Below are positions 41,635 to 51,664 of a DNA stretch of 64,000 bases, in pieces. This DNA comes from Herbidospora cretacea (GTDB lineage Bacteria > Actinomycetota > Actinomycetes > Streptosporangiales > Streptosporangiaceae). The notes under the pieces are model-generated. The model ran no database searches. It was not told where the DNA came from and worked only from the letters and a program-made list of their open reading frames with translations. Where the stretch lies: contig NZ_BBXG01000002.1 of the NCBI RefSeq assembly GCF_001570605.1, positions 218,549 through 282,548 on the forward strand. The letters run 5' to 3'. The translations under genes were made by a program, and so were the position numbers. The first letter of the stretch is position 1. Every line of letters begins with the position of its first letter.

Positions 41635-41662
41635 GCACTGTCCACATGCTGGGCTAACTCAG

Positions 41663-41690
41663 TTGGCCCTCTGAGACCCACAGATAGAAT
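41663..41690 (+). promoter_or_regulatory. Probable promoter of the ask-asd operon
   Basis: TTGGCC (41663-41668) and TAGAAT (41685-41690) are separated by 16 bp, and the ask GTG lies 36 bp after the -10 box. Consensus-like for a housekeeping sigma factor. Confidence 0.5.
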
Positions 41691-41726
41691 GTGAGCTCCA
41701 CGTCCTGATTCGTTCGGAGATACCCA

Positions 41727-42997
<1,271 letters not shown>

Positions 42998-43001
<4 letters not shown>

Positions 43002-44071
43002 GCACCAAGCCCACCCTCGCCCTCGTCGGCGCGACCGGTGCCGTCGGCACCGTCATGCGGGAGATCATCTCCGGCCGGGAGGACATCTACGGCGAGATCC
43101 GCCTGGTCGCCTCGGCCCGTTCGGCCGGCAAGCTGCTGTCGGTCCGTGGTGAGGACGTCGCCGTCCAGGCCCTCGCGCCCGAGGTGTTCGACGGCGTCGA
43201 CATCGCCATCTTCGACGTGCCCGACGAGGTGTCGGCCACCTGGGTGCCGATCGCGGCCGAGCGCGGCGCGATCGTCATCGACAAGTCGGGCACCTTCCGG
43301 ATGAACCCGGAGGTGCCGCTGGTGGTCCCCGAGGTCAACCCGGGCGACGCCGCCAACCGCCCGCTGGGCATCGTCTCGACCCCCAACTGCACCACGCTGT
43401 CGATGATGGCGGCCATGGGCGCGCTCCACGAGGAGTTCGGGCTCACCGAGCTCGTCGTCTCCTCCTACCAGGCCGTCTCGGGCGCCGGCGTCGCCGGTTC
43501 CGCTCGTCTCTACGACGAGGTCGAGGCCCTGGCCGGCGACCGCACCGTCGGCACCACCGCCGGTGACGTGCGCAAGGTGCTGCAGAACAAGCTCGGTGAC
43601 GGCGACGACACCTTCCCGGCGCCGGTCGCGTTCAACGTCGTGCCGTGGGCGGGCTCGCTCAAGGAAGACGGCTGGGCGTCCGAGGAGCTGAAGCTGCGCA
43701 ACGAGTCGCGCAAGATCCTCGGCATCCCGTCGCTGAAGGTCTCGGCCACCTGTGTCCGCGTCCCGGTGATCACCACCCACTCGCTCGCGGTCCACGCGAC
43801 CTTCGAGCGTGAGATCACCGTGGCCGACGCCCACCGCATTCTTGAGGCGGCGCCGACCGTCGTGCTGGTCGACGACCCGGCCAACGGCGTCTACCCGATG
43901 CCGATCGACGTCGTGGGCACCGACCCGACCTATGTCGGCCGGGTGCGGCAGGCCCTCGACTTCCCCAACACGCTCGACCTGTTCGTCTGCGGCGACAACC
44001 TGCGCAAGGGCGCGGCCCTCAACGCGGCCGAGATCGCCGAGCTGATCGTCGCCACCGAGTTCACCGACTAG
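42998..44071 (+). CDS. asd: Aspartate-semialdehyde dehydrogenase
   Basis: 357 residues. NADP motif [13 protein letters not shown], catalytic C131 in STPNCTT, and the SYQAVSGAG block. It reduces aspartyl phosphate made by the preceding kinase. ATGA overlap with ask shows an operon. Convergent with the following secreted-protein gene. Confidence 0.98.
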
Positions 44072-44080
44072 CACCACGGG

Positions 44081-44686
44081 CTAACGGAACAGGATGTCCC
44101 AGTGATTGCTCTCCCGGGCGAACAGGTCCTGCTCGGGAGAGATATACAGCGCTGAGCCGTCGCCACGCTTGCCGTGCGGCGTCAGCTTGCGCGTGATGTA
44201 GCGGTCGAGGCAGCGGTTCGGCGCCAGGTCGATCTTGTAGCCGTTGCCGTGGCTGTAGGTGCCCGCGGCGTGGCCGGTCTCGGTTCCACCGGTCACGACC
44301 AGCCGGCAGCCCGACATGCGCCTCAGCTCGATCGTCTTCAGCAGCGTGCCGAGCCTGACGGTGTGCAGCGACGTGCAGGTCGATCGGTTCTTGTCGACGC
44401 AGTTGCCGGTGGAACTCCAGCCGAGGCCCGCTTCACGTATTCGGTTCATCGCGTAGTTGTGGTGGAGGCGGGTGTTCATCGCGCGGCGCCAGGTCCAGTA
44501 ACGGACCTTCAGGACCCCTGTACGGAATGCGGTGCGCACCCCATGGGGAGCCTCGGCCGGGCGGAAGGTCAGCATCCGGTGTGGCTTGACGCGCTGGGTG
44601 TCGGCGTTGGCCACCGGGCCGGGAAGCGTGACCAGGGCGAGAACGGTCAAGCCGGCGACACCCCAGCCGGTCGTGCGTTGGGTCAT
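44081..44686 (-). CDS. Secreted protein with M15-like peptidase features
   Basis: About 201 residues. A signal peptide (GWGVAGLTVLALVTLPGPVANA) precedes a domain with VTGGTETGHAAGTYSHGNGYKIDLAPN and ending NHWDILF. The H-x-x-G-x-x-x-D and final HW pattern resembles the M15/DD-peptidase zinc site, suggesting a peptidoglycan hydrolase. Proof of fold needs a profile search. ATG 44686 has a GGGGAAG site; the upstream extension is unlikely. Confidence 0.55.
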   Translation of the reverse strand: MTQRTTGWGVAGLTVLALVTLPGPVANADTQRVKPHRMLTFRPAEAPHGVRTAFRTGVLKVRYWTWRRAMNTRLHHNYAMNRIREAGLGWSSTGNCVDKNRSTCTSLHTVRLGTLLKTIELRRMSGCRLVVTGGTETGHAAGTYSHGNGYKIDLAPNRCLDRYITRKLTPHGKRGDGSALYISPEQDLFARESNHWDILFR

Positions 44687-44845
44687 ACTACTTCCCCCAT
44701 TACTCTGCGTAGCGCGGTGGGGGAGCTTGATCACAGGCTTAACTCCCACACCGAGCCGGGAGCCACCCCCGGAGAGGCCGACTGTTTGGGGTAACTCGGC
44801 CATCATCTGGTGGGTTCATGACCTGACGGGGGCTGGAGACGTACA

Positions 44846-45502
44846 GTGACCGATGTGCCCAGGTCGAGCAGGGAGCTCATCGTGGAGACCGCGCTGCGGC
44901 TGTTCCGCGAGCGGGGGTACGACGCGACGACGATGCGCGCGATCGCGGCTGAGGCGGGTGTTTCCGTCGGCAGCGCTTATTACTATTTCTCGTCCAAAGA
45001 GCAGCTGATTCAGGCCTATTACGATAGGGCGCAATCGGCTCACGAGGCGGCCAGCCGCGATATTCTCGCGCGCGAAAGGGCGTTCGCGCCCAGGTTGCAT
45101 GGGGTGCTCTCCGCGTGGGTACGGGTTTCCGAGCCCTATCACGCGTTCGCGGTGAAATTCTTCAAGCACGCGGCCGAGCCGGACAATCCGCTGAGTCCGT
45201 TCAGCTCGGAATCGGCGCCGGCCCGGGATTCCTCGGTCGCGCTTTATCGCGAGGTCGTCGAGGGGTGCGCCGATCGGATGGACTCCGAATTGCGGAGCGA
45301 ACTGCCGGAGCTTCTCTGGCTGCTGTCGATGGGGATCGTGCTGTTCTGGGTGCACGACACCTCGCCCGGATGCGAACGCACCTATCGGCTCATCGACCGC
45401 AGCGTGCCGTTGGTCGATCGTTTGGTCGCGCTTTCCTACCTGCCGGGTTTGCGTGGGGTGACACGAGATTTCATCGAGGTGGTCCGCGAATTGCGGGAAT
45501 GA
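44846..45502 (+). CDS. TetR-family transcriptional regulator
   Basis: 218 residues: the HTH block SRELIVETALRLFRERGYDATTMRAIAAEAGVSVGSAYYYFSSKEQLIQAYY is classical. The C-terminal helical domain is unknown in ligand. GTG start. The next gene, a membrane protein, is 19 bp downstream in the same direction and may be its target. Confidence 0.92.
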   Translation: MTDVPRSSRELIVETALRLFRERGYDATTMRAIAAEAGVSVGSAYYYFSSKEQLIQAYYDRAQSAHEAASRDILARERAFAPRLHGVLSAWVRVSEPYHAFAVKFFKHAAEPDNPLSPFSSESAPARDSSVALYREVVEGCADRMDSELRSELPELLWLLSMGIVLFWVHDTSPGCERTYRLIDRSVPLVDRLVALSYLPGLRGVTRDFIEVVRELRE

Positions 45503-45521
45503 TCTGATTACTCTCTGTCAC

Positions 45522-46286
45522 ATGGCATGGGTCTTCTGGTTTGTGGCGATTGTCGTGGTGGCCCTGTTCGCGGTGCTGACGTGGCTGCGGCGGAGCGGAC
45601 GGGCCGACGAAGAAGGCGGCGCGGGGCCGATCGACTTCGCGGTCAACCTCGCCCTGGCGGTGTTCCTCGTCGTCGTCGCCTATGCCGTGGTGCTGTGCCG
45701 GGATGCCATTTCGGCGTCCGACGCCGACGTGAGGGCTGAGTCGGAGAGCCTGGTCGAGCTCTATTGGGCGGTGGCTCCCCTGCCCAGGTCGTCTGAGGTG
45801 CGGAATCTGGTGCGGTCGTACACGGCCCAGACGGTCGAGCTCGATTGGCCGCGCATGCGCGAGCAGTCGCTCGACGGGCGGACCGGGGTGACGCTCGACT
45901 CGCTGCGGACCGCGATGCTCCGGCTGCCCTCGACCGACACCGAACTCCGCGCCGAGGCCCTCGCGCGGGCGGCCGAGGTGTCGCACGCGCGGGCGGCTCG
46001 GGCGGACAACGCCACTTCCGGCCTCGAACCGCTGTTCATGGGGTCGATGATCATCTCGGGGTTGCTGGTGATCGCCCTGCCATGGGCGCTGCGACGGCGG
46101 CCCACGGTGCCGTCGGTGATCGCCGACGTGGTCCGGGTGGCGACGGTGGTGACCGGGATCGTGGTGATCCAGCTCATCTCGCACCCCTACGGGATCGAGG
46201 GCGCGGTGGACCCTGGGCCCCTCAAGGAGGCCCAGGTGCGGTTCGACCAGATCGACCGCTTGATCCCTAGCGACGGCGCCGCCTGA
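45522..46286 (+). CDS. DUF4239-like membrane protein
   Basis: 254 residues with four TM helices: one at the N-terminus (VFWFVAIVVVALFAVLTWL), one at about 45-63 (VNLALAVFLVVVAYAVVLC), and two near the C-terminus. The soluble part between is acidic and helical. This resembles the bestrophin-like DUF4239 family. The last 20 bp overlap the convergent proline-rich gene. Confidence 0.65.
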   Translation: MAWVFWFVAIVVVALFAVLTWLRRSGRADEEGGAGPIDFAVNLALAVFLVVVAYAVVLCRDAISASDADVRAESESLVELYWAVAPLPRSSEVRNLVRSYTAQTVELDWPRMREQSLDGRTGVTLDSLRTAMLRLPSTDTELRAEALARAAEVSHARAARADNATSGLEPLFMGSMIISGLLVIALPWALRRRPTVPSVIADVVRVATVVTGIVVIQLISHPYGIEGAVDPGPLKEAQVRFDQIDRLIPSDGAA

Positions 46287-47490
46287 GCACCGCCCCCGCC
46301 GCCACGGCGATCACCGCCGTGAACATCACGACGACGACCGACTGCCGGTCGGTGGGGCGATGCGCGTCGTTGTCGGCCATCCGCTTCCTGGCCCGGACGA
46401 TCGCCCCATCCGCCACAGGCGCCGTGTCGATCCGAACCGGGGGCGGAGCGGGCGCGTCGGCAGGCGGTGCCACGGCAGTGGGCGCGGGCGCATCTGCCGC
46501 AGGACCGGCGGGTGCGGGCGCAGTCTGAGCGGGAGCATCCGCGGCCGGGGTGTTCGCGGGTGGCGCAGCGGGTCCAGCAGGTGGTTCGGGAGCGGCTTGG
46601 GCGGCGGGCGGCTGAGCCTGGCCGGGCTGGTTCACGGGCTGGGCCGGGCTGTCCGGCTGCTCTCCAGAGGCCGGCCTTTCCGTCGTCGCCGGGTTCCTTT
46701 CCTGTACGGGCTGAGCACGCACCTTGGTGTCGATGGGTTGCCCGGCGTTCCGCGGTGACGCGGGGTCGGGGCCTTGCGGAGAGGCTCCTCGCGCCGGCGG
46801 CGCGGCACTGGGCCCGTTCACGGACGGCGCATCGACTACAGGTGCGGCCTGAGGCGGCGTATCCACAGCGGGGATGTCCACAACAGGTCTATCCACAGGC
46901 TGTGGTTCCACAGTGGGCTTGTGCGCAGTAGGCGTTTCCGCAGCGGGCGTTTCCACAGCCGGGGTTTCCACAGCCGGGGTTTCCACAGCCGGGGTTTCCA
47001 CAGCGGGGGGATCTACGGGGCGGCTGTCCACGGGGCGGCTGTCCACGGGGCGGCTGTCCACGGGGACTGGGTTCGCCGGGCGGCTTTCCACAGGCGGTTC
47101 TGGGAGCTGAGCGGCGGCCGGTGGCTCCACGGTCGCGGGCGGAAGGGCGGCGGCGCGTGGCGGAAGCGGGGAGATGGTCAAGTCCAGCCACGTTTCCAGC
47201 GGTGCGTTCACTGCGACTGGTGGCGACGCCGGCAAGGGTCCGGGCGTGATGAGGGTGGTTGCCGGGGATTCCGCCGTCGGGGCGGTCACCACGGCCAGGG
47301 GGATCCAGCGGGATTCCACGGTCGGGGTCGGTCGGAATGCCCAAGGCTGGAATGCCCACGGCCGGAGGGCCCATGGCAGGAGGGCTCGGGGGAGGCGGGT
47401 CGTGTGGTTCCGTTCGCAGGTCACCTGGACCCACGGGCCGTGGACTTCCGCGTGACAGGACGTTCTTACTTCCACCGGGATATCTGCCAT
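46267..47490 (-). CDS. Proline/alanine-rich repeat protein with C-terminal membrane anchor
   Basis: About 407 residues. Start at ATG 47490 (MADIPVEVRTSCHAEV). A first segment of about 70 residues is weakly structured; the next 270 residues are mostly Pro, Ala, Val and acidic residues, with units VDSRP and AVETP; a final TM helix (VVVVMFTAVIAVAAGAVL) and RRRRR tail follow. This looks like a membrane-anchored extended stalk or cell-wall spacer, but no function is established. The coding frame is supported by in-frame repeats rather than homology. Confidence 0.5.
   Translation of the reverse strand: MADIPVEVRTSCHAEVHGPWVQVTCERNHTTRLPRALLPWALRPWAFQPWAFRPTPTVESRWIPLAVVTAPTAESPATTLITPGPLPASPPVAVNAPLETWLDLTISPLPPRAAALPPATVEPPAAAQLPEPPVESRPANPVPVDSRPVDSRPVDSRPVDPPAVETPAVETPAVETPAVETPAAETPTAHKPTVEPQPVDRPVVDIPAVDTPPQAAPVVDAPSVNGPSAAPPARGASPQGPDPASPRNAGQPIDTKVRAQPVQERNPATTERPASGEQPDSPAQPVNQPGQAQPPAAQAAPEPPAGPAAPPANTPAADAPAQTAPAPAGPAADAPAPTAVAPPADAPAPPPVRIDTAPVADGAIVRARKRMADNDAHRPTDRQSVVVVMFTAVIAVAAGAVLRRRRR
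46933..47065 (-). repeat. 15-nt minisatellites in the proline-rich gene
   Basis: Five 15-nt units like GTTTCCACAGCCGGG (46933-47007) and three identical CGGCTGTCCACGGGG units (47021-47065), which encode AVETP- and VDSRP-type repeats on the minus strand. The near-identity of the units indicates recent expansion. Confidence 0.9.
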
Positions 47491-47522
47491 TTCTTCGTTG
47501 TAGCAGGTCAGAGGGCATTTAC

Positions 47523-47548
47523 TTGACGTACCGAACGGTTGGTATGCT
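47523..47548 (+). promoter_or_regulatory. Promoter with TetR-like operator before the LLM gene
   Basis: TTGACG (47523-47528) and TATGCT (47543-47548) flank a short 14-bp spacer that is itself an imperfect palindrome TACCGAACGGTTGGTA (47529-47544), a TetR-type arrangement. The short spacer weakens the promoter call. The LLM GTG is 32 bp after. Confidence 0.4.
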
Positions 47549-47579
47549 CGTGGCCTCAATCGAAGAGCCGGGAGGCACT

Positions 47580-48527
47580 GTGGCGCGCTGGGGAATCACC
47601 GTCCCGTTCGCGGGGAGCGGGCTCGATCGGGATCTGATCGCCGAGCTGCCGTCTCTCGGTTACACCGACGCGTGGTCGGCCGAGGTCAACGGCAACGACG
47701 GGTTCACGCCGCTCACGCTGGCCGCCGAGTGGGCTCCCGAACTCCGGCTCGGCACGGCGATCGTGCCGGTCTCGACGCGGGGGCCCGGCCTGCTGGCCAT
47801 GACGGCGGCGACGGTCGCCGATCGGGCGCCGGGGCGGTTCCTGCTCGGCATCGGCGCCTCCTCCCCCGCGATCGTCGAACGGTGGAACGCCGGCGAGTTC
47901 GTGAAGCCCTTCGCCCGCACCCGCGACACGCTGCGGTTCCTGCGCAGGGCGCTGAACGGGGAGAAGGTCAGCGAGACCTATGAGACCTTCTCGATCCAGG
48001 GCTTCAAGCTGGAGAAGGCTCCGACGACGCCGCCGAAGATCGTCTTGGCCGCGCTCCGGCCGCGCATGCTGCGTCTCGCCGCCGAGGAGGCCGACGGAGC
48101 GATCACGAACTGGCTGTCGCCGGGTGACGTGCGGAAGGTCAGGGGCGAGATCCACGACGACACCGAGCTGATCGCGCGGCTGTTCGTCATCGTCAGCGAG
48201 GACGCCGACCGGGTGAGGGCCATCGGGCGGCGGATGATCGCCGGTTATCTGACGGTGCCGGTGTACGCCGCTTTCCACGACTGGCTGGGGCGCGCGGAAG
48301 TGCTGCGGCCGATGCACGAGGCCTGGGCGGCGGGAGACCGGCAGGCGGCGCTGAAGGCCATCCCCGACGAGGTGGTCGACGATCTGATCATCCATGGGAC
48401 GGCGGAGCAGTGCCGGGCGCGGGTGAACGAATACGTGGAGAACGGGCTCACGACCCCTGTTCTGGCCCCGCTCGACCTGGGTGACCTGCCGATGGACCAA
48501 ACGGTGAGAAATCTGGCCCCGCAGTAA
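47580..48527 (+). CDS. LLM-class F420-dependent oxidoreductase
   Basis: 315 residues, TIM-barrel luciferase-like: RWGITVPFAGSGLDRDLIAELPSLGYTDAWSAEVNG, then LAAEWAPELRLGTAIVPVSTRGP, GRFLLGIGASSPAIVERWNAGEF and APTTPPKIVLAALRPRML. The pattern fits the actinobacterial F420 subclass. GTG 47580 is chosen for GGGAGG seven bases upstream, not the ATG at 47544. Substrate unknown. Confidence 0.85.
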   Translation: MARWGITVPFAGSGLDRDLIAELPSLGYTDAWSAEVNGNDGFTPLTLAAEWAPELRLGTAIVPVSTRGPGLLAMTAATVADRAPGRFLLGIGASSPAIVERWNAGEFVKPFARTRDTLRFLRRALNGEKVSETYETFSIQGFKLEKAPTTPPKIVLAALRPRMLRLAAEEADGAITNWLSPGDVRKVRGEIHDDTELIARLFVIVSEDADRVRAIGRRMIAGYLTVPVYAAFHDWLGRAEVLRPMHEAWAAGDRQAALKAIPDEVVDDLIIHGTAEQCRARVNEYVENGLTTPVLAPLDLGDLPMDQTVRNLAPQ

Positions 48528-48556
48528 CGGAACCAACGCCGCAAAGTCCTCCGTTA
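48525..48556 (+). terminator. Possible hairpin terminator after the LLM gene
   Basis: TAACGGA / TCCGTTA, 7-bp arms with an 18-nt loop, starting at the LLM stop. Weak. Confidence 0.35.
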
Positions 48557-48587
48557 TCGGGGCAAAGGGCCGGGCAGGGAGGCAATC

Positions 48588-48953
48588 ATGGTGAAGGCAC
48601 GGCGGGCGGCGCAGGCGTACAAGGCCTACCAGGATCTTTCACGGCCCGGCAGCCCCGGGTTGGGCGCCCGCATTCGCGCCCTGCCCCGCATGCTGTCCGG
48701 GGCGATGCGCGGTGACTACCGCGAGCTGGGCAAGGGCAAGCTGGCCCTCATGGGCATGGCGATCCTCTACATCGTCAGCCCGGTCGACGTCGTCCCGGAG
48801 GCGCTGTTCCTGGCGCTCGGCGTGGTCGACGACTTCGGGGTGTTCCTCTGGCTGGCGTCCTCGCTCCTCGGCGAGAGCGGCCGCTACGTCGACTGGGAGC
48901 GCAAGCGGATGGCCATCTCCCCCGAGGTGGACCTCAACCGCCGCCACGCCTGA
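48588..48953 (+). CDS. DUF1232 (YkvA-like) membrane protein
   Basis: 121 residues with the family motif ILYIVSPVDVVPEALFLALGVVDDFGVFLWLASSL near the centre, giving a short TM pair. GGGAGG site upstream of the ATG. Function unknown. Confidence 0.85.
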   Translation: MVKARRAAQAYKAYQDLSRPGSPGLGARIRALPRMLSGAMRGDYRELGKGKLALMGMAILYIVSPVDVVPEALFLALGVVDDFGVFLWLASSLLGESGRYVDWERKRMAISPEVDLNRRHA

Positions 48954-49022
48954 GCGCGGCGGTGAATTCCGCTCCGGATCTCGGCCGGCCACTCCGGAGG
49001 CGTAACGGAGAATGAGGCTTTT

Positions 49023-50219
49023 CTAGATCTCCTCCTGGCGGAGCCAGGCTCTCGACGGGAGCGGGTGGCCGAAGAGGCGGGCGGCGTTGCCGTAGGCCAC
49101 CCGGGCGATGTCGGCCGGCGGGAGGCTGCCCAGTCGCTGCGCGACCGAGCGCTGGGTGTCGGGCCACGACGACTCCGCGCGGGGGTAGCCGCTCTCCAGG
49201 AGCACGTGTTCCATCCCCACGGCCATGCGCACGCCGCTCAGCGCCGTGTCGTCGAGCGTCCCGAAGAAGAAGTTGCGGCGCAGGACCTCGCTGGGGCGTA
49301 AACCGCCGTCCCAGGCGGACTCGCTCGACACCGGGTGGTCGAGCGCGTAGTCGGCGCGTTCGGCCAGCATCGGGAGCCAGCCGACGCCGCCTTCGACGAT
49401 CAGGATGCGGAGGCCGGGGAAGCGCAGCGGGACGCCCGACCACAGCCAGTCGGCGCAGGCGAACATGGCGGTCGAGGGCATCAGGGTCGTGATGGCCTCG
49501 ATGGGGGTGTCGGGGGAGGGCACGGGGGCCCACGACGAGGCGCCGGTGTGGAGGCAGACGACGGTGCCGGTCTCCTCGCAGGCGGCGAGGAACGGGTCCC
49601 AGTGGCCGCTGTGGATCGACGGCAGGCGCAGGCGGGTCGGGAACTCGGGGAAGACGACGGCCTTGAAGCCGCGGGCCGCGTTGGCCTTGATCTCCTTGGC
49701 GGCGACCTCGGGGTCGGGGAGCCAGGGGAGCTGGAGGGCGATCACGCGCTCGGGGTAGGTGCCGGCCCACACGTCGACGTGCCAGTCGTTCCAGGCCTTC
49801 ACCAGGGCCAGGCCGAGGTCCTGGTCGCGGGTGCGGGCGAAGGCCACACCCGCCTGGGTGGCGAGCATGCCGGGGAAGTTGAGGGCCGCCCAGATCCCGG
49901 CACGGTCCATATCCTCGATGCGCGCGTCGACGTCGTAGCAGCCGGGGCGCATGTCGTCGAAGCGGACCGGGTCGAGGGTCCACTGGTCACGCGGGCGGCC
50001 CGCGCCGACGTCGATGCCCGCCGCGGGGTAGGTCGCGCCGCCGTATCGCCACACCTGATGGCCCGCGTCGGTGTCGACGACCTTGGGGGCCGCGTCGCGG
50101 TATTTGGCGGCGAGGCGGTTCTCGAAGACGTCGGGCGGCTCGATCACATGATCGTCGACTGAGATGATGACAAAATCCCGCCGCCTCGGCTCAGGGTCGG
50201 GAAGCAGCGGGGTACTCAC
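49023..50219 (-). CDS. Amidohydrolase-2 family metal-dependent hydrolase
   Basis: About 398 residues. The family opens with VIISVDDHVIEPPDVFENRL and has DPFLAACEETGTVVCLHTGASSW and the CADWLWSGVPLRFPGLRILIVEGGVGWLP stretch, matching ACMSD-like amidohydrolases common in actinobacterial catabolism. GTG 50219 is chosen; a TTG seven codons upstream is less likely, and no clear ribosome site is seen. The substrate cannot be told. Confidence 0.85.
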   Translation of the reverse strand: MSTPLLPDPEPRRRDFVIISVDDHVIEPPDVFENRLAAKYRDAAPKVVDTDAGHQVWRYGGATYPAAGIDVGAGRPRDQWTLDPVRFDDMRPGCYDVDARIEDMDRAGIWAALNFPGMLATQAGVAFARTRDQDLGLALVKAWNDWHVDVWAGTYPERVIALQLPWLPDPEVAAKEIKANAARGFKAVVFPEFPTRLRLPSIHSGHWDPFLAACEETGTVVCLHTGASSWAPVPSPDTPIEAITTLMPSTAMFACADWLWSGVPLRFPGLRILIVEGGVGWLPMLAERADYALDHPVSSESAWDGGLRPSEVLRRNFFFGTLDDTALSGVRMAVGMEHVLLESGYPRAESSWPDTQRSVAQRLGSLPPADIARVAYGNAARLFGHPLPSRAWLRQEEI

Positions 50220-50288
50220 AGCAGTCAACGGTAGGGCCAAGGAATAACGCCAAACAAGCTGGCAGGTCTCCGGTTGGTATCCGTTGGT

Positions 50289-51083
50289 TCACGTCACGGC
50301 GTGGCTGGTCGCCTCATCCGCCCCACCATTATCAGTGGTTTGCCGCCGATCGTGAAGCTCTCGGCGGATGAGAAGGATCCAGCCGCCGATCGCCACCCCG
50401 ATGAACAGCCACCACTGCACTCCGTAGGCCAGATTGAGCCCTCCGCCACCACCCGCTTCGGGGGCGGGCACGGGTTCGGGGGCGTTCTCGGAAATCGGCT
50501 GCTGTTCGATGAGATCGACATAGCCGCCGTAGAGGGGAGATCCGACGACGCCGCCGAGGGAGCGGTCGTCGATGAGGAGGATCTGGCCCTCCGGTAGCCC
50601 CTCGCGGTGGATGATGCCGGTCGTCTCGGTGGTCTCGGCGGGGCGCAGGCGGCCCGTCAGGGTCACCTGGCCGCCGGGGGGCGGCGGGACGTCGGGGCGC
50701 GAGTCGGCGGTCGCGCCGGCCTTGACCCAGCCCCGGTTGACCAGGACGGCGCCGCCGGGCGTCTTCAGGGGTGTGAGGACGTAGAAGCCGACCTGGGTGT
50801 TCTGGGTGCGGCGGCGGACCAGGAGCTCGTGGGCCGCGTCGTAGGTGCCGGTCGCGGTGACCCTGCGGTATTTGTCCTTCTCCGGTACGGCTCCGCCCAC
50901 GCTCGTCAGCGTCTCGAACGGCACCGGCGGCGCCGACAGGTTGGTGGAGTTGCGGTCTTCGGCGGCCGAGCGGGATTCGTACCGCCCGAACTGCCACCGG
51001 CCGAGGAAGACGAAGGCCGGGATCACCAGCAGCACCACGACATGCAGCGCCAGCCAGCGAGGGGTCAGCAGGAACCGGTACAC
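50289..51083 (-). CDS. SURF1-family protein (cytochrome oxidase assembly)
   Basis: 264 residues with a TM helix at each end (LALHVVVLLVIPAFVFLGRWQ and YGVQWWLFIGVAIGGWILLI) and the outer domain with the SURF1 motifs RRVTATGTYDAAHELLVRRR and VLVNRGWV. It assists insertion of heme a into cytochrome aa3 oxidase. GTG start. Confidence 0.92.
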   Translation of the reverse strand: MYRFLLTPRWLALHVVVLLVIPAFVFLGRWQFGRYESRSAAEDRNSTNLSAPPVPFETLTSVGGAVPEKDKYRRVTATGTYDAAHELLVRRRTQNTQVGFYVLTPLKTPGGAVLVNRGWVKAGATADSRPDVPPPPGGQVTLTGRLRPAETTETTGIIHREGLPEGQILLIDDRSLGGVVGSPLYGGYVDLIEQQPISENAPEPVPAPEAGGGGGLNLAYGVQWWLFIGVAIGGWILLIRRELHDRRQTTDNGGADEATSHAVT

Positions 51084-51102
51084 GCCCTACAGACTAGGGA
51101 CC

Positions 51103-51594
51103 CTAGGCGGTGCCCCTGACGCGGGCTCCCGGGCCGGGCACCGGGGTGATCTCGCGCGGTCCCGCCAGGGTGTGGCCCTCGGCGCACCGCAGCTCCAGCG
51201 TGACGGGGGCGCCGCAGCCGCGGTGGGTGACCAGCAGGGGCGGGCCCTCAGGGTCGGACTCGTAGCGGTCGCCCCAGTGCATCAGCGCGATCAGGATCGG
51301 ATAGAGGTCGCGGCCCTTGTCGGTGAGGCGGTATTCGTCGCGCTGGCGCTGGCCGGGCTCCTGGTAGGGGACCTTGCGCAGCATGCCCTCGTCGACGAGG
51401 CGGGTGAGCCGGGCGCTCAGGACCTGGCGGGGCGCGCCGGTGCCGGCCTGGAGGTCGGCGAAGCGGCGGACGCCGTTGAAGACCTCCCGCAGCACCAGAA
51501 AGGTCCACTTCTCGCCGACGACGGACAGTGTGCGTTCGATGGAGCAGTTGTCCAGGTGGAACGCACTTCGCGGCAGGACGTCCATGGCAGGCAT
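51103..51594 (-). CDS. HxlR-family transcriptional regulator
   Basis: 163 residues. MarR-like winged helix with CSIERTLSVVGEKWTFLVLREVFNGVRRFADLQ near the N-terminus and the wing RLTRLVDEGMLRKVPYQEPGQRQRDEYRLTDKGRDLYPIL. The HxlR cysteine (C17) can be redox-active in relatives. Divergent from a GNAT gene, with an inverted repeat in between. Confidence 0.93.
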   Translation of the reverse strand: MPAMDVLPRSAFHLDNCSIERTLSVVGEKWTFLVLREVFNGVRRFADLQAGTGAPRQVLSARLTRLVDEGMLRKVPYQEPGQRQRDEYRLTDKGRDLYPILIALMHWGDRYESDPEGPPLLVTHRGCGAPVTLELRCAEGHTLAGPREITPVPGPGARVRGTA

Positions 51595-51612
51595 CGTAAA
51601 ACATCACCTTCC

Positions 51613-51636
51613 CTGTCAGCTGAGTCTACTTGACAG
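51613..51636. promoter_or_regulatory. Inverted repeat in the HxlR/GNAT divergent region
   Basis: CTGTCA-N12-TGACAG, with GTCT...AGAC just around the right half. It is 19 bp from the HxlR start and 28 bp from the GNAT start, a good place for an HxlR operator controlling both genes. Confidence 0.5.
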
Positions 51637-51664
51637 ACCCAGATGGGCAAGAAACGCTGAGTTC

